64,000 bases of DNA from DATMRS01 sp035566015. Its GTDB lineage: Bacteria > Pseudomonadota > Alphaproteobacteria > Sphingomonadales > Sphingomonadaceae. This document shows, in pieces, positions 36,841 to 46,039 of the stretch; positions within the stretch are counted from its first letter, which is position 1, and each line of letters opens with the position of its first letter. Below the pieces are notes generated by a model. That model was not told where the DNA came from and ran no database searches. It was given only the letters and a program-made list of their open reading frames with translations. Where the stretch lies: contig DATMRS010000022.1 of the NCBI GenBank assembly GCA_035566015.1, positions 1 to 64,000 on the forward strand, given 5' to 3'. A program made the position numbers and the translations under genes.

Positions 36841-37787
36841 GCGCCGGCGACTCCCTCGGCATAGGCGTCGAGCCGGCGGAGGAAGGCGAGCGGGTCCTTG
36901 CGCGTCACCAGCGCACCCGCCGGCGTGTTCAGCCAATCCCACGCGCGCGTCAGCAGGAAGCGCAGGCAGGCACCGCGCGCCAGCACCGGAAAGGCCGCGC
37001 GCTCCTCTGCGCTCAGCCCGAAGTTGACCTCATAGCCCTCGATCAGCGCGGCGCCCAGATCGGAGCGAAAGCGCGCGCCTTCCTCCTCGAAACACCAGGC
37101 GGCATGGGTGACGGCGAGGTCCCAGGCGCGGATTTCGCTGCACGCGAAATAGAAGTCGATGATGCCGGTGACATGCGCGTCCAGCATCAGCACATTGTCG
37201 GGAAACAGGTCCGCATGGATCACGCTTGTCGGCAGTGTCGCCGGCCAATGCGCGTCGAGATAGGCCAGCTCGGCCTCGACCCGGGCGCCGAGTCCCGACG
37301 CGATCGCGTCGAGCTGCGTGCCGCAACGCGCCGCCAGCTCGTGCCAGCCCGCCAGCCCGAGGCTGTTCGGCCGCGTGCCTTCGAAATCGGCCAGTGCCGC
37401 GTGCATCGCGCCGAGGGCGGCCCCCGTTGCCCGCGCATGCGCCGGCGTGGGGTGGCTGACCGAGACGCCTTGCAGAAACTCTATGAGGCAGGCAGGGCGG
37501 CCCGCGACCATCTGGATCTGGACGCCGTCCCCGTCCTTCAGCGCGCGCGGCACCAGCGCGCCGCGATCGGCGAGATGATCGAGGAGGGCGAGGAAAAAGG
37601 GCAGGTCGCCCGCATCGACGCGCTTTTCGTAGAGCGTCAGGATGAAGCGGCCGTCGCTCGTCTCCACCAGATAGTTGCTGTTCTCGACGCCCTCGGCGAT
37701 CCCCTTGGCGGATAGCAGCGTGCCGACGGCATAGCGCGCGAGCAGCGCCTCCATCTCTTCGGTGGATACGTGGGTATAGACGGCCAA
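36837..37787 (-). CDS. thrB: Homoserine kinase (APH-fold type)
   Basis: A 316-residue kinase of the aminoglycoside-phosphotransferase fold used for threonine synthesis in alphaproteobacteria. VIHADLFPDNVLM holds the catalytic Asp and GIIDFYFACSEIRAWDLA the metal-binding Asp. The start is taken as TTG at 37787: AAGGGGGC precedes it and the product begins with AVYTHVSTEEM, the family N-terminus. A longer frame reaches into ispH but has no supporting site. Middle gene of ispH-thrB-rnhA. Confidence 0.93.
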   Translation of the reverse strand: MAVYTHVSTEEMEALLARYAVGTLLSAKGIAEGVENSNYLVETSDGRFILTLYEKRVDAGDLPFFLALLDHLADRGALVPRALKDGDGVQIQMVAGRPACLIEFLQGVSVSHPTPAHARATGAALGAMHAALADFEGTRPNSLGLAGWHELAARCGTQLDAIASGLGARVEAELAYLDAHWPATLPTSVIHADLFPDNVLMLDAHVTGIIDFYFACSEIRAWDLAVTHAAWCFEEEGARFRSDLGAALIEGYEVNFGLSAEERAAFPVLARGACLRFLLTRAWDWLNTPAGALVTRKDPLAFLRRLDAYAEGVAGA

Positions 37788-37824
37788 ACGTGCCCCCTTG
37801 CGCTGCCTCTTGCGGGCGGGAAAC

Positions 37825-38778
37825 TCAGGCGGCCGCGAGGATGCGCGGCAGCTTGAAGACGAGATTTTCCGTGGTGCCGTCCACCTCGCCCTCCTCGATC
37901 GCGAAGCGCGTCGCGAGCCGGTCGACAAGCTCGCGGACGAGCAGTTCGGGCGCGGAGGCGCTGGCGGTGATGCCCAGCGTGCGGACGCCCTCCAGCCAGG
38001 CGAAATCGAGATCGGCCGCGCGCTGGATCAGCGCGGCGCGCACGCCGGCCCGCTCGGCCACCTCGACGAGGCGAACCGAATTGGACGAATTGGGCGCGCC
38101 GATCACGAGGATCGCGTCGGTCTGGCCGGCAAGCGCCTTCACCGCCGCCTGCCGGTTGGATGTCGCATAGCAGATGTCCTCGCCGCGCGGACCCTGGATC
38201 GTGGGGAAGCGGCGCTTGAGGATCGCGATGATCGCGGCAGTGTCGTCCACCGACAGCGTCGTCTGTGTGAGGAAAGCGAGCCTGTCGGTATCCGCCGGCG
38301 CGATTATCTCGGCATCCTCGGCCGTCTCGATCAGCGTCATCGCGCCGTCGGGCACCTGCCCGAAGGTGCCGATCACTTCGGGATGGCCCTTATGCCCGAT
38401 GAACAGAATGTGCCGCCCCGCCTCGACCAGCCTTTCGGCCTGGCGATGGACCTTGGAGACGAGCGGGCAGGTGGCGTCGATATGGAGAAGCCCCCGCTCG
38501 GCCGCCTTGTGCGGCACCGCCTTGGGTACGCCATGCGCCGAAAAGACCACCGGCACGCCGTCGGGCACCGCATCCAGATCCTCGACGAAGATCGCGCCGC
38601 GCGCGCGCAGCCCATCGACGACGAAGCGGTTATGCACGATCTCGTGCCGTACATAGACGGGCGCGCCGAATCGCTCGATCGCCAGCTCCACGATTCGGAT
38701 CGCACGATCGACTCCGGCGCAGAATCCGCGTGGCGCGGCGATCAGAAGCCGCAAGGGGGGGAACTCTGCTCTGTCCAT
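37825..38778 (-). CDS. ispH: 4-hydroxy-3-methylbut-2-enyl diphosphate reductase
   Basis: A 317-residue iron-sulfur enzyme for the last step of the MEP pathway, making IPP and DMAPP. The three cluster ligands are C20 (PRGFCAGV), C104 (DATCPLV) and C203 (CYATSNRQ), and the proton-relay Glu lies in the conserved C-terminal half. ATG at 38778 gives the usual N-terminus. First gene of the operon with thrB and rnhA, and divergent from a lipoprotein gene. Its products feed the prenyl synthase at the right end of the window. Confidence 0.96.
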   Translation of the reverse strand: MDRAEFPPLRLLIAAPRGFCAGVDRAIRIVELAIERFGAPVYVRHEIVHNRFVVDGLRARGAIFVEDLDAVPDGVPVVFSAHGVPKAVPHKAAERGLLHIDATCPLVSKVHRQAERLVEAGRHILFIGHKGHPEVIGTFGQVPDGAMTLIETAEDAEIIAPADTDRLAFLTQTTLSVDDTAAIIAILKRRFPTIQGPRGEDICYATSNRQAAVKALAGQTDAILVIGAPNSSNSVRLVEVAERAGVRAALIQRAADLDFAWLEGVRTLGITASASAPELLVRELVDRLATRFAIEEGEVDGTTENLVFKLPRILAAA

Positions 38779-38885
38779 ATGCGCAACGCCTGTACGCGAT
38801 TGCTTGCCTGCGCGGAAGGCGGTTCCTATGATCCGCCGCCCGAGCGGGATCTCCTCGCTTCGCCTCCATCGCATGAGGATGTTCT

Positions 38886-39527
38886 GTGCCGAGTTACAAG
38901 ACGATCGCTGCCGGCCTGACCCTGTTGGCGCTCGGCGCCTGCACGCACGGATCGCAATTCGACGAAACGGGGGGCATTCGCATCACCCGCTCGGCCTGCC
39001 CCGCCGTGGCGGTGCCGACCTATACGGACACGGTGACGCTGTTCAATCCGCCGCAGAGCCGCGATGCGAGCGCGATCGACGTGGTGGCGACGATCACCGA
39101 CGTGCGCAGCAACTGCGCCGAAACGACCGACCAACTCGTCTCGACGGCGAACTTCCAGGTGCTCGCGCGCCGCGCCAACAGCCAGGGCGCGCGCGACGTG
39201 ACACTGCCCTATTTCGCTACCGTCGTTCGGGGCGGCACGGTCGTCGTCGCCAAGCGGCTGGGCAGCGTGACGCTCCATTTCGCCGACGGGCAATTGCGCA
39301 CCAGCGCCAGCGCGACGGGATCGGCCAATGTCTCGCGCGCGGCGGCGACGCTGCCGGCCAAGGTGGAGGAACGCCTCACGCGCAAGCGCAAGCCGGGCGA
39401 TCCCGACGCGACGATCGATCCGATGAACGATCCCGCCGTCCGCGCGGCGGTTTCGAAGGCGAGTTTCGAGCTGCTGCTGGGCTTCGAGCTGACCAACGAC
39501 CAGCTCGCCTACAACGCCACCAAATAA
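38886..39527 (+). CDS. Hypothetical lipoprotein
   Basis: A 213-residue protein starting with GTG at 38886 (GAGGA upstream). It has a short signal peptide and lipobox LALGAC at about residue 19, then a mostly beta, polar sequence with two further Cys (about 38 and 77) and a C-terminal segment rich in charged residues. No named domain recognised. Probably anchored in the outer membrane and facing the periplasm. Its 3' end meets that of the next small lipoprotein gene. Confidence 0.75.
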   Translation: MPSYKTIAAGLTLLALGACTHGSQFDETGGIRITRSACPAVAVPTYTDTVTLFNPPQSRDASAIDVVATITDVRSNCAETTDQLVSTANFQVLARRANSQGARDVTLPYFATVVRGGTVVVAKRLGSVTLHFADGQLRTSASATGSANVSRAAATLPAKVEERLTRKRKPGDPDATIDPMNDPAVRAAVSKASFELLLGFELTNDQLAYNATK

Positions 39528-39536
39528 AGCGGGCGA

Positions 39537-39788
39537 TCAGTCCCGATAATAGCCGTCGCGCCGGGCCTTGGCCTGTTCCTTCCCGGCGCGGCGGCGTTCC
39601 TTTTCCTCGCGCGCTTCCTGCTTGCGCATCTCGCGGCCGCGCTTGCGGTCGGCCTCTTCCTGGCTGGTGGTGAGCTTGTCATAGCCGTAGCTCGTCGCGC
39701 GGACGGGGAAGGTGACGACGTCCGCCGCCGTCCTGGCGATGCAGCCGCCGAGTGGCAGGGCGAGGGCGATCAGGACAATCCGTCGCAT
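39537..39788 (-). CDS. Small lipoprotein with highly charged tail
   Basis: An 83-residue lipoprotein: signal peptide with lipobox LPLGGC near residue 16, then a short linker and a C-terminal half made almost entirely of Arg, Lys, Glu and Gln, probably a long single helix. No known domain. It could bind peptidoglycan or lipopolysaccharide electrostatically, but nothing in the context tests this. Confidence 0.7.
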   Translation of the reverse strand: MRRIVLIALALPLGGCIARTAADVVTFPVRATSYGYDKLTTSQEEADRKRGREMRKQEAREEKERRRAGKEQAKARRDGYYRD

Positions 39789-39813
39789 CGGCCGATCTCC
39801 TTTCCTTCGAACG

Positions 39814-39844
39814 AAAAAGGCCCGGCGAATCGCTCCGCCGGGCC
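39814..39844 (-). terminator. Rho-independent terminator of the BI-1 gene
   Basis: Stem GGCCCGGCG (39819-39827) / CGCCGGGCC (39836-39844) with five T following on the minus strand (39814-39818), 25 bp after the stop codon of the BI-1 gene. Confidence 0.85.
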
Positions 39845-39869
39845 CCTTGGATATGTTGACCGGTTCGTC

Positions 39870-40619
39870 CTAGTTCCGGCTGTTGCCCATGAAGCGGAGC
39901 AGGAACAGGAAGAGGTTGATGAAGTCCAGATAGAGCGTCAGTGCGCCCATGATGACCGATTTGCCCATGAAATCGGAGCCGGCGACCGCGAAGTACATGC
40001 TCTTGATCTTCTGCGTGTCATAGGCGGTGAGGCCCGCGAAGATCAGGACGCCGATCGCGCTGATCGCGAGGTCGAGCGCGCTCGATCGCATGAACATGTT
40101 GATCAGCATCGCGACGAGCAGGCCGACGACGCCCATGATGAGGAATGTGCCGAAGCCCGACAGGTCCTTCTTCGTGGTGTAGCCCCAGAGGCTGAGGCCG
40201 GCGAAGGCGGCGGCGGTCGCGAAGAAGGTCTGCGCGATCGAGCTGCCGGTATAGACGAGAAAGATCGTCGAGAGCGACAGGCCCATCAGGACGGCATAGC
40301 CCCAATAGACGATCTTGGCGGTGCCCTCGCTCATCCGGTTGATGCCCATGCTGAGCCACATGACGAGGCCGAGCGGAGCGAGCATCACCACCCATTTCAG
40401 GATGCCGCCGTGCAGGAAGAGCTGCGCCGCCGGCGACGTGACGCCACCGCGCGAGAAAAGCAGCGCGACGATACCCGTCAGCAGGATGCCCGAGGCCATG
40501 TAATTATAGACCGAAAGCATATAGGAGCGCAGGCCCGCATCGAATGCGACGTCGCGCGTTCCGACCGACGTCTGGCGCGCCGAGGCGGGCGTCGTCCGGG
40601 GGTCAGACCAGTTTGCCAT
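39870..40619 (-). CDS. Bax inhibitor-1 / YccA family membrane protein
   Basis: A 249-residue protein with seven hydrophobic helices and the BI-1 signature GLTAYDTQKIK near the end, whose Asp pair is part of the pH-sensitive calcium-leak site in structurally studied homologues. The N-terminal 30 residues are polar. AAGGAG precedes the ATG at 40619. In bacteria YccA modulates FtsH proteolysis; for this protein the role is only inferred by family. Confidence 0.92.
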   Translation of the reverse strand: MANWSDPRTTPASARQTSVGTRDVAFDAGLRSYMLSVYNYMASGILLTGIVALLFSRGGVTSPAAQLFLHGGILKWVVMLAPLGLVMWLSMGINRMSEGTAKIVYWGYAVLMGLSLSTIFLVYTGSSIAQTFFATAAAFAGLSLWGYTTKKDLSGFGTFLIMGVVGLLVAMLINMFMRSSALDLAISAIGVLIFAGLTAYDTQKIKSMYFAVAGSDFMGKSVIMGALTLYLDFINLFLFLLRFMGNSRN

Positions 40620-40744
40620 CGTGAGAAAACTCCTTGTTCGCGGCCCTGGATCGAACCACTTGGCGACAATATCGGGGTAATGGCCCCGACTTTCAAGCAA
40701 AAGCGGTCGCGTCGCGGAGGGCGGCGGGTTAGGAACGCGCGATT

Positions 40745-41278
40745 ATGCAACGCCTGTTCGTAGCCCTGCGCCCGCCGGCGGCGATGCGTGCCCACCTGAT
40801 CGCCGCGATGGGCGGCGTCGCCCGCGCCCGCTGGCAGCGTGGGGACCAGTTGCACCTCACGCTCCGCTTCATCGGCGAGGTGGATCGCCACCAGGCGGCG
40901 GACATCGCGGCCGCGCTGGGCGCCGTCCATCACCCGCGCTTCGCGCTCGCGCTCGACAGGGTCGGGCAGTTCGATCGCAAGGGGCGCGTCGATGCGCTCT
41001 GGATCGGGGTGACGCCGCAGGAGGAGGTGAAGGCGCTGCACCATAAGATCGACCGCGCGCTGGCCCGCGTCGGCGTCGCGCCCGACGCGCGCAGCTTCCT
41101 GCCCCACATCACGATTGCGCGCTTCCCGCGCAGCGCCGGGCCGCTTGGCAGCCTGATGCCCGAGCTGGCGGGCGTCCCGGCGGAGGCGTTCGAGATGAAC
41201 GAATTCTGCCTCTATGAGAGCGAGCTTGGCCATGAAGGCGCGACCTACGCCATCCTGCGCCGCTATCCGCTGGCGTGA
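40745..41278 (+). CDS. thpR: RNA 2',3'-cyclic phosphodiesterase (LigT/ThpR)
   Basis: A 177-residue 2H phosphoesterase. Its two HxT motifs are H37-L-T39 and H121-I-T123, the paired catalytic histidines. The family opens 2',3'-cyclic phosphates on RNA ends. Complete length. It is followed by folK, whose alternative GTG start would overlap this stop codon. Confidence 0.92.
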   Translation: MQRLFVALRPPAAMRAHLIAAMGGVARARWQRGDQLHLTLRFIGEVDRHQAADIAAALGAVHHPRFALALDRVGQFDRKGRVDALWIGVTPQEEVKALHHKIDRALARVGVAPDARSFLPHITIARFPRSAGPLGSLMPELAGVPAEAFEMNEFCLYESELGHEGATYAILRRYPLA

Positions 41279-41325
41279 CCCGATTTCGGTTTGGAACGCC
41301 GCGCGGGGCGGTTAAGGCGCGCGCG

Positions 41326-41841
41326 ATGAACCCTGCCTGTTACGTCCTCGCGCTCGGATCGAATCGCCGCCACGGCCGCCATGGCGATCCGGCGCGGGTG
41401 ATCGCCGCCGCGATCGAGGCGCTTGCCGCCGCCGGCGTCGGGATTGTCCGCATGTCGCCGGTGATCCGCACGCCAGCGCTAGGACCGGGAGGGCGCGCTT
41501 ATGCCAATGCCGCGGCCGTCGTCGAAAGCAGGCTCGATCCGCCGGCGATGCTCGCGCTGCTGAAGGGCATCGAGCGTGAATTCGGCCGGCGGCGTGGGCG
41601 GCGCTGGGGGGCGCGCGTCATTGATCTCGATATCATCCTCTGGTCGGGCGGCACCTGGCCGCCTTTTCCGCGCCGCGGCGCCCCGGGACGGTTGGCGGTG
41701 CCACACCGGTCATGGACGCAGCGCGACTTCGTGCTGCTGCCCGTCGCGCACATCGCGGCCGATTGGCGCGATCCGCTGACCGGCCGGACGGTTCGCCATT
41801 TTCTCGCCCGCTTGCGTGCCCCAAAGCATCGCGGCGGTTGA
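41326..41841 (+). CDS. folK: HPPK, 6-hydroxymethyl-dihydropterin pyrophosphokinase
   Basis: A 171-residue folate-pathway kinase that transfers pyrophosphate from ATP to the pterin. The family opening ALGSN and the signature RRWGARVIDLDIILW are present; basic Arg-rich linkers precede it. ATG 41326 with AAGG upstream is used; GTG 41275 would extend it and overlap thpR. It lies immediately before tRNA-Lys. Confidence 0.92.
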   Translation: MNPACYVLALGSNRRHGRHGDPARVIAAAIEALAAAGVGIVRMSPVIRTPALGPGGRAYANAAAVVESRLDPPAMLALLKGIEREFGRRRGRRWGARVIDLDIILWSGGTWPPFPRRGAPGRLAVPHRSWTQRDFVLLPVAHIAADWRDPLTGRTVRHFLARLRAPKHRGG

Positions 41842-41881
41842 CCATGAGGCGGCGCGCCAATAGGGAACGCGCCTCACATTG

Positions 41882-41957
41882 GGGCTCGTAGCTCAGTCGG
41901 TAGAGCAACGGACTTTTAATCTGTAGGTCCCGGGTTCGAATCCCGGCGAGCCCACCA
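41882..41957 (+). tRNA. tRNA-Lys (anticodon TTT)
   Basis: A 76-base cloverleaf: acceptor GGGCTCG pairs with CGAGCCC (41947-41953), discriminator A and encoded CCA follow. The anticodon loop CTTTTAA places TTT at 41915-41917, and the T-loop is GGTTCGAATCC. Decodes AAA and AAG. Confidence 0.97.
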
Positions 41958-41985
41958 ATGTGGCTCTTTATTGCTCTGCCACCGC

Positions 41986-42798
41986 TCAGTCGTCGAGGAG
42001 GTGGAGCCTTTCGGTGCTGCGCGCGTCCATCGGCGCGAAGAGAACGAGGCGCAGGCCGGGTTCCTGTTCGATGCTATAGGAGGTGTGGCGGAAGGTGATG
42101 TCGCCGACACCGGGCACCGAGGCGGTGTGGATACCCTCCAGATGGGCGGCGATCTCCGACGTTTCCCAGCATTCGCGGAAGGTGTCCGATCGGCTCATCA
42201 TGTCCTCGATGAACCTGTCGAACGAGTCCATCCGCGCCGCCTGGCTGTAATCCCATTTCAGCCGGGCGGTGATCCGCTGCACCATCTCGCGATATTCCTC
42301 GGGATCGCGCCGGTACATGTCGTTGAGCAGCAGGATGCGGAACAGGTTGCGCTCTTCGGACGGCAGGTCGGCATAGTCGCGGAACAGGACCGAGACGAGC
42401 CGGTTCCAGGCGATCACCGTCCATTGCTGCGTCAGCACCAGCGCCGGGATCGAGAGGCTGTCCATCATATGCTGCACGCTGGGCGGGATCGACTCGCTCG
42501 TCGGATCGGTCAGCGGCGGCGGGCGGTGCTGGGCGAGGCTGAACAGAAATTCCCGCTCGCGCGGGGGCAGGCGCAGCGCGGTGCTGAGCCGTTCGAGCGT
42601 CGGGGCGGAAAGCTGCACGTCGCGGCCCTGCTCGAACCAGGTGTACCAGGTGATGCTCATGCCCGAGAGCAGCGCCACCTCGTCGCGGCTCAGGCCCTTG
42701 GCGCGGCGCCGCTCGCGGCGGGGCAGGCCGGCCTCCTCGGGGTCGATCCGGCCGCGCGCCGTCTTCAGGAAACGCGACAATTCCTCTCTGCGTCCCAT
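41986..42798 (-). CDS. XRE-type regulator with MmyB-like ligand-binding domain
   Basis: A 270-residue regulator: an N-terminal helix-turn-helix (about 34-65, GLSRDEVALLSGMSITWYTWFEQGRDV) and a C-terminal PAS-like MmyB domain (about 105-265, with ALVLTQQWTVIAWNR and SVPGVGDITFRHTSYSIEQEPG) that binds hydrophobic small molecules, fatty acids in one characterised case. Divergent from the DUF849 operon with 111 bp between the starts, so it is the obvious candidate regulator of it. A 5-bp inverted repeat TGTTA/TAACA (42808-42832) lies just upstream of its own start. Confidence 0.88.
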   Translation of the reverse strand: MGRREELSRFLKTARGRIDPEEAGLPRRERRRAKGLSRDEVALLSGMSITWYTWFEQGRDVQLSAPTLERLSTALRLPPREREFLFSLAQHRPPPLTDPTSESIPPSVQHMMDSLSIPALVLTQQWTVIAWNRLVSVLFRDYADLPSEERNLFRILLLNDMYRRDPEEYREMVQRITARLKWDYSQAARMDSFDRFIEDMMSRSDTFRECWETSEIAAHLEGIHTASVPGVGDITFRHTSYSIEQEPGLRLVLFAPMDARSTERLHLLDD

Positions 42799-42909
42799 GC
42801 GTGGACCTGTTACTTCCTATACCAGCATAACAAACCGTCTTCTTCGCCATAGGCGCTTCTGCGACCGAATTACAGGAAGCAGACAGCCAGCAGTTCGAAG
42901 GAGGGCGCC

Positions 42910-43785
42910 ATGGCCGATCCGGTTTTCATCACCTGTGCGTTGACGGGCAGTTCGCCGGTGCCGAACCATCCCAATTTTCCGATCACGCCCGAACATATCG
43001 CGCAGGAAGGGCTGGATGCGGCGGAGGCGGGGGCGTCGATCCTCCATATCCATGTCCGCGACCCGCAGACCGGCGCCCAGTCGACCGAGCTTGAACATTA
43101 TCGCGAGGTCGTGCGGCTGATCCGGCAGAAGAACACCGAAGTGATCTTCAACATCACCACCGGCCCCGGCTGCACCTGGATGCAGAGCGAGGAGGACCCC
43201 GCCGTCTGCGGGCCGGGCACGATCATGTTCACCGCCGAGCGGCGGCTGGAGCATATCCTCGATTTGAAGCCCGACATGTGCACGCTCGACATCTGCACGA
43301 TGCAGCTCTGGGGCGGCGCCGCGATCAACCTCGATCCGATGATTACGCGGATGGGGCACATGATCCAGGACGCCGGCGTGCTGCCCGAGATCGAATGTTT
43401 CGAGGCGGGCGACTTCGTCTTCGCCGACGACCTGATCGCCAAGGGCGCGCTGCCGAAGGACGTCCCTTATTCGTTCGTGCTCGGCACCAAATACGGCCTG
43501 CCCGCGACGACCGAGGCGATGATGTACGCGAAGAACCAGATTCCGCGCGGCGCGCGCTGGACGGGCTTCGGCGTCAGCCGCCACTCCTTCCCGATGGCGG
43601 CGCAGGCGGTGCTGCTCGACGGCAATGTCCGCGTCGGTTTCGAGGACACCATCTATCTGCGGCGCGGCCAAAAAGCGGCGAACAATGCCGATCTGGTGCG
43701 CTGGGGCGCCGATATCATCGATCGGCTCGGCCGCGATCTCGCCAACGTCGGCGAGACGCGCAGGATGCTGGGCCTCGCCGACTGA
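42910..43785 (+). CDS. Beta-keto acid cleavage enzyme family (BKACE, DUF849)
   Basis: A 291-residue TIM barrel with the zinc ligands H46 and H48 in ILHIHVRD and a C-terminal region typical of the group (VGFEDTIYLRRGQKA, with the Glu that acts as ligand or base). Family members condense a beta-keto acid with acetyl-CoA and cleave it; substrates range from 3-keto-5-aminohexanoate to dehydrocarnitine. AAGGAGGG precedes the ATG. First gene of an operon with an NTF2-like protein, an MFS carrier and a thioesterase, suggesting degradation of an acid through CoA thioesters. Confidence 0.9.
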   Translation: MADPVFITCALTGSSPVPNHPNFPITPEHIAQEGLDAAEAGASILHIHVRDPQTGAQSTELEHYREVVRLIRQKNTEVIFNITTGPGCTWMQSEEDPAVCGPGTIMFTAERRLEHILDLKPDMCTLDICTMQLWGGAAINLDPMITRMGHMIQDAGVLPEIECFEAGDFVFADDLIAKGALPKDVPYSFVLGTKYGLPATTEAMMYAKNQIPRGARWTGFGVSRHSFPMAAQAVLLDGNVRVGFEDTIYLRRGQKAANNADLVRWGADIIDRLGRDLANVGETRRMLGLAD

Positions 43786-43817
43786 CCACCGACACGGCTA
43801 GCCACAAGGAGAGGGAC

Positions 43818-44519
43818 ATGGCGGACGACACGGCAATCGCGGAGCTGCGCGCCGAAATGGAGGCGATGAAGCGGGATATCCGCATGTTGCGCGATATCCA
43901 CGACGTCCGCACGCTGCACTTCAAATATGGCTATTATATCGACATGTGCCTCTATGACGAGGCGGTGGACCTCTTTGCCGACGATGGCTGCGTCTATTTC
44001 CTGAACGGCGTCTATCGCGGCAAGGAATCGGTCCGGCGCATCTATGGCGGCTGGTTCCGCGACATGTTCACGCAAGGGGTGAACGGGCCGGTCTACGGCT
44101 TCATGCTCGATCATTTCATCTCACAGGACATCGTCGATATCTCGGAGGACGGGACGACTGCCAAGGGCCGCTTCCGCTGTCTGATGCAGGCGGGATCGCA
44201 TGAGAGCAAGGAACGCAAGATACGGCCGATGCCCGATCAGGGCTGGGAAGGCGGCATCCACGAAAACAGCTATGTCAAGCAAGATGGTGTCTGGAAGATC
44301 AAGGAACTGAACTACAACATGCTGTGGCAGGCCGATTACGACACCGGCTGGGCGCACAGCACCGTCCATCTCGATCCCCTGACCAAAACCTACCCCGAAG
44401 ACCCGTTCGGCCCCGACGAACTGATGGACATCACGCCCAAATTCTGGCCGCATACGCGGATCGTGCCCTTCCATTATCCGCATCCCGTGACGGGCAAGCC
44501 GTGGCGGCAGCCGTCCTGA
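43818..44519 (+). CDS. SnoaL/NTF2-like protein
   Basis: A 233-residue protein. After an N-terminal helix (about 5-30) comes the cone-shaped NTF2 fold (HFKYGYYIDMCLYDEAVDLFADDGCVYF and later WKIKELNYNMLW). Such folds serve as small hydratases, isomerases or ring-hydroxylation accessory subunits. The C-terminal 60 residues, rich in Pro, Trp and Tyr, extend beyond the minimal fold. AAGGAGAGGGA precedes the ATG at 43818, 32 bp after the DUF849 stop. The reaction is unknown. Confidence 0.82.
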   Translation: MADDTAIAELRAEMEAMKRDIRMLRDIHDVRTLHFKYGYYIDMCLYDEAVDLFADDGCVYFLNGVYRGKESVRRIYGGWFRDMFTQGVNGPVYGFMLDHFISQDIVDISEDGTTAKGRFRCLMQAGSHESKERKIRPMPDQGWEGGIHENSYVKQDGVWKIKELNYNMLWQADYDTGWAHSTVHLDPLTKTYPEDPFGPDELMDITPKFWPHTRIVPFHYPHPVTGKPWRQPS

Positions 44520-44658
44520 TGTGGGGAGAGGCGCCTTGCGCTACCCGCATGGTGGAAGCTGAGCGCGCCGTGAGTGCGGGCGCCGGCCCTTCTTTATAGT
44601 AAAGTGCAGGAGCCAGCCTGGGGGTAAAGGGCGGTCGAGCGGGATTGAGAGGACAAGC

Positions 44659-46029
44659 ATGGACGTGGCGATAACCGCGCAGGAGAAGGGCGCGCCGGCC
44701 GGCGGCATGACGGCCGTAGACGCGCACGCGACACCCTATCCGCCAGCGCGGCAGGGCTGGTATTGCGTCTTCGTCCTCGCGCTCGCGGTGATGATCAACT
44801 TCCTCGATCGCGGCATCCTCACGCTGCTGGTCGAACCGATCAAGCACGACCTGCAACTGACCGATGTCGAAATGAGCCTGGTGATGGGCTTCGCCTTCAC
44901 CTTCTTCTATGCGGTGCTGGGCTTTCCCGTCGCCCGGCTGGTCGATCGCAGCAGCCGCAAATATATCCTGTCGGCCGGCATCGCGATCTGGAGCGCGATG
45001 ACGATCCTGTGCGGCCTGGCGACCAGCTTCTTCCAGCTCTTCGTGGCGCGGATGGGGCTGGGCGTCGGCGAGACGACGAGCGGCCCGTCGGCCTATTCGC
45101 TAATGTCCGACTATTTCCCGCCACACCGGCTGCCGCGCGCGATCTCGGTGATGCAGATCGGCTTCGTCCTCGGCACCGGGCTGGCGATGATCCTCGGCGC
45201 GTGGATCATCGATTTCGTCGCCAGCCACCCGGCGATGAGCCTGCCGATCGTCGGCAGGCTGCATGGCTGGCAGATGGTGCTGATGCTCGTCTCGCTGCCG
45301 GGCATCGTCGTCGCCTGCCTGATGCTGACGGTGCGCGAGCCGCCACGGCGCGGCGGCAAGGCCGAGGCGGCGCCGCTGGGCGAGGTCTTCCGGCTGATCG
45401 GGCGGCACAAGCTGGTCTATCTGCCGCTGTTCATCGGCATGGGACTGCGCTCCTCGCAGATGTTCGGCACCCAGAATTGGAGCCCCGCCTTTTACGGACG
45501 GACTTATGGCTGGTCGCCCTCGCAGGTGGGCTACGTGACCGGCTTTGCCGTTTTCGTGGCGATGCCGCTCGGCATCTTCCTCGGCAATTGGCTGGCCGAA
45601 CATTATTGGAAGCGTGGCGTGCACGACGCCAATGTCCGCGTGGTCGTCATCAGCACGCTGGTGTCGGTGCCGTTCGGCATCGCCTTCCCGCTGATGCCCG
45701 ATCCCTGGCTGGCGGTGGGCTGCGCGCTGATCGCGCAGGTGGGATCGATGATGGCCGCCGCGCCCGAAAATGCCGCCGTGCAGACGGTGACGCCCAATCA
45801 TCTGCGCGGGCAGGTCACCTTCCTGTTCCTGTTCATCATGAACGTCGTCGGCATGGGGTTCGGCCCGCTGCTCGTCGCCGGGATCAGTCAATATGTGGTC
45901 GGCGAGGCGGAGATACGCTACGCGCTCGCGCTGACCGGGCTGATCATGGGCGTGCCCGCGATTCTCGCGTTCCGCCGTGGCCAGCGTCCCTATGGGCAGG
46001 CTATCGCCACCGGTCAGCCGCTGGAGTGA
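44659..46029 (+). CDS. MFS transporter (spinster-like)
   Basis: A 456-residue, 12-helix inner-membrane carrier. The first helix carries MINFLDRGILTLLVEPIKHD, the NYxDR-like start typical of the spinster/hexuronate branch common in sphingomonads, and the 2-3 loop ends VDRSSRKYIL. It follows the NTF2-like gene by 139 bp; that spacer holds the 13-bp palindrome CTTTA-TAG-TAAAG (44592-44604), so it may have its own promoter. Probably imports the substrate for the operon. Confidence 0.87.
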   Translation: MDVAITAQEKGAPAGGMTAVDAHATPYPPARQGWYCVFVLALAVMINFLDRGILTLLVEPIKHDLQLTDVEMSLVMGFAFTFFYAVLGFPVARLVDRSSRKYILSAGIAIWSAMTILCGLATSFFQLFVARMGLGVGETTSGPSAYSLMSDYFPPHRLPRAISVMQIGFVLGTGLAMILGAWIIDFVASHPAMSLPIVGRLHGWQMVLMLVSLPGIVVACLMLTVREPPRRGGKAEAAPLGEVFRLIGRHKLVYLPLFIGMGLRSSQMFGTQNWSPAFYGRTYGWSPSQVGYVTGFAVFVAMPLGIFLGNWLAEHYWKRGVHDANVRVVVISTLVSVPFGIAFPLMPDPWLAVGCALIAQVGSMMAAAPENAAVQTVTPNHLRGQVTFLFLFIMNVVGMGFGPLLVAGISQYVVGEAEIRYALALTGLIMGVPAILAFRRGQRPYGQAIATGQPLE

Positions 46030-46039
46030 GAGAGACAGG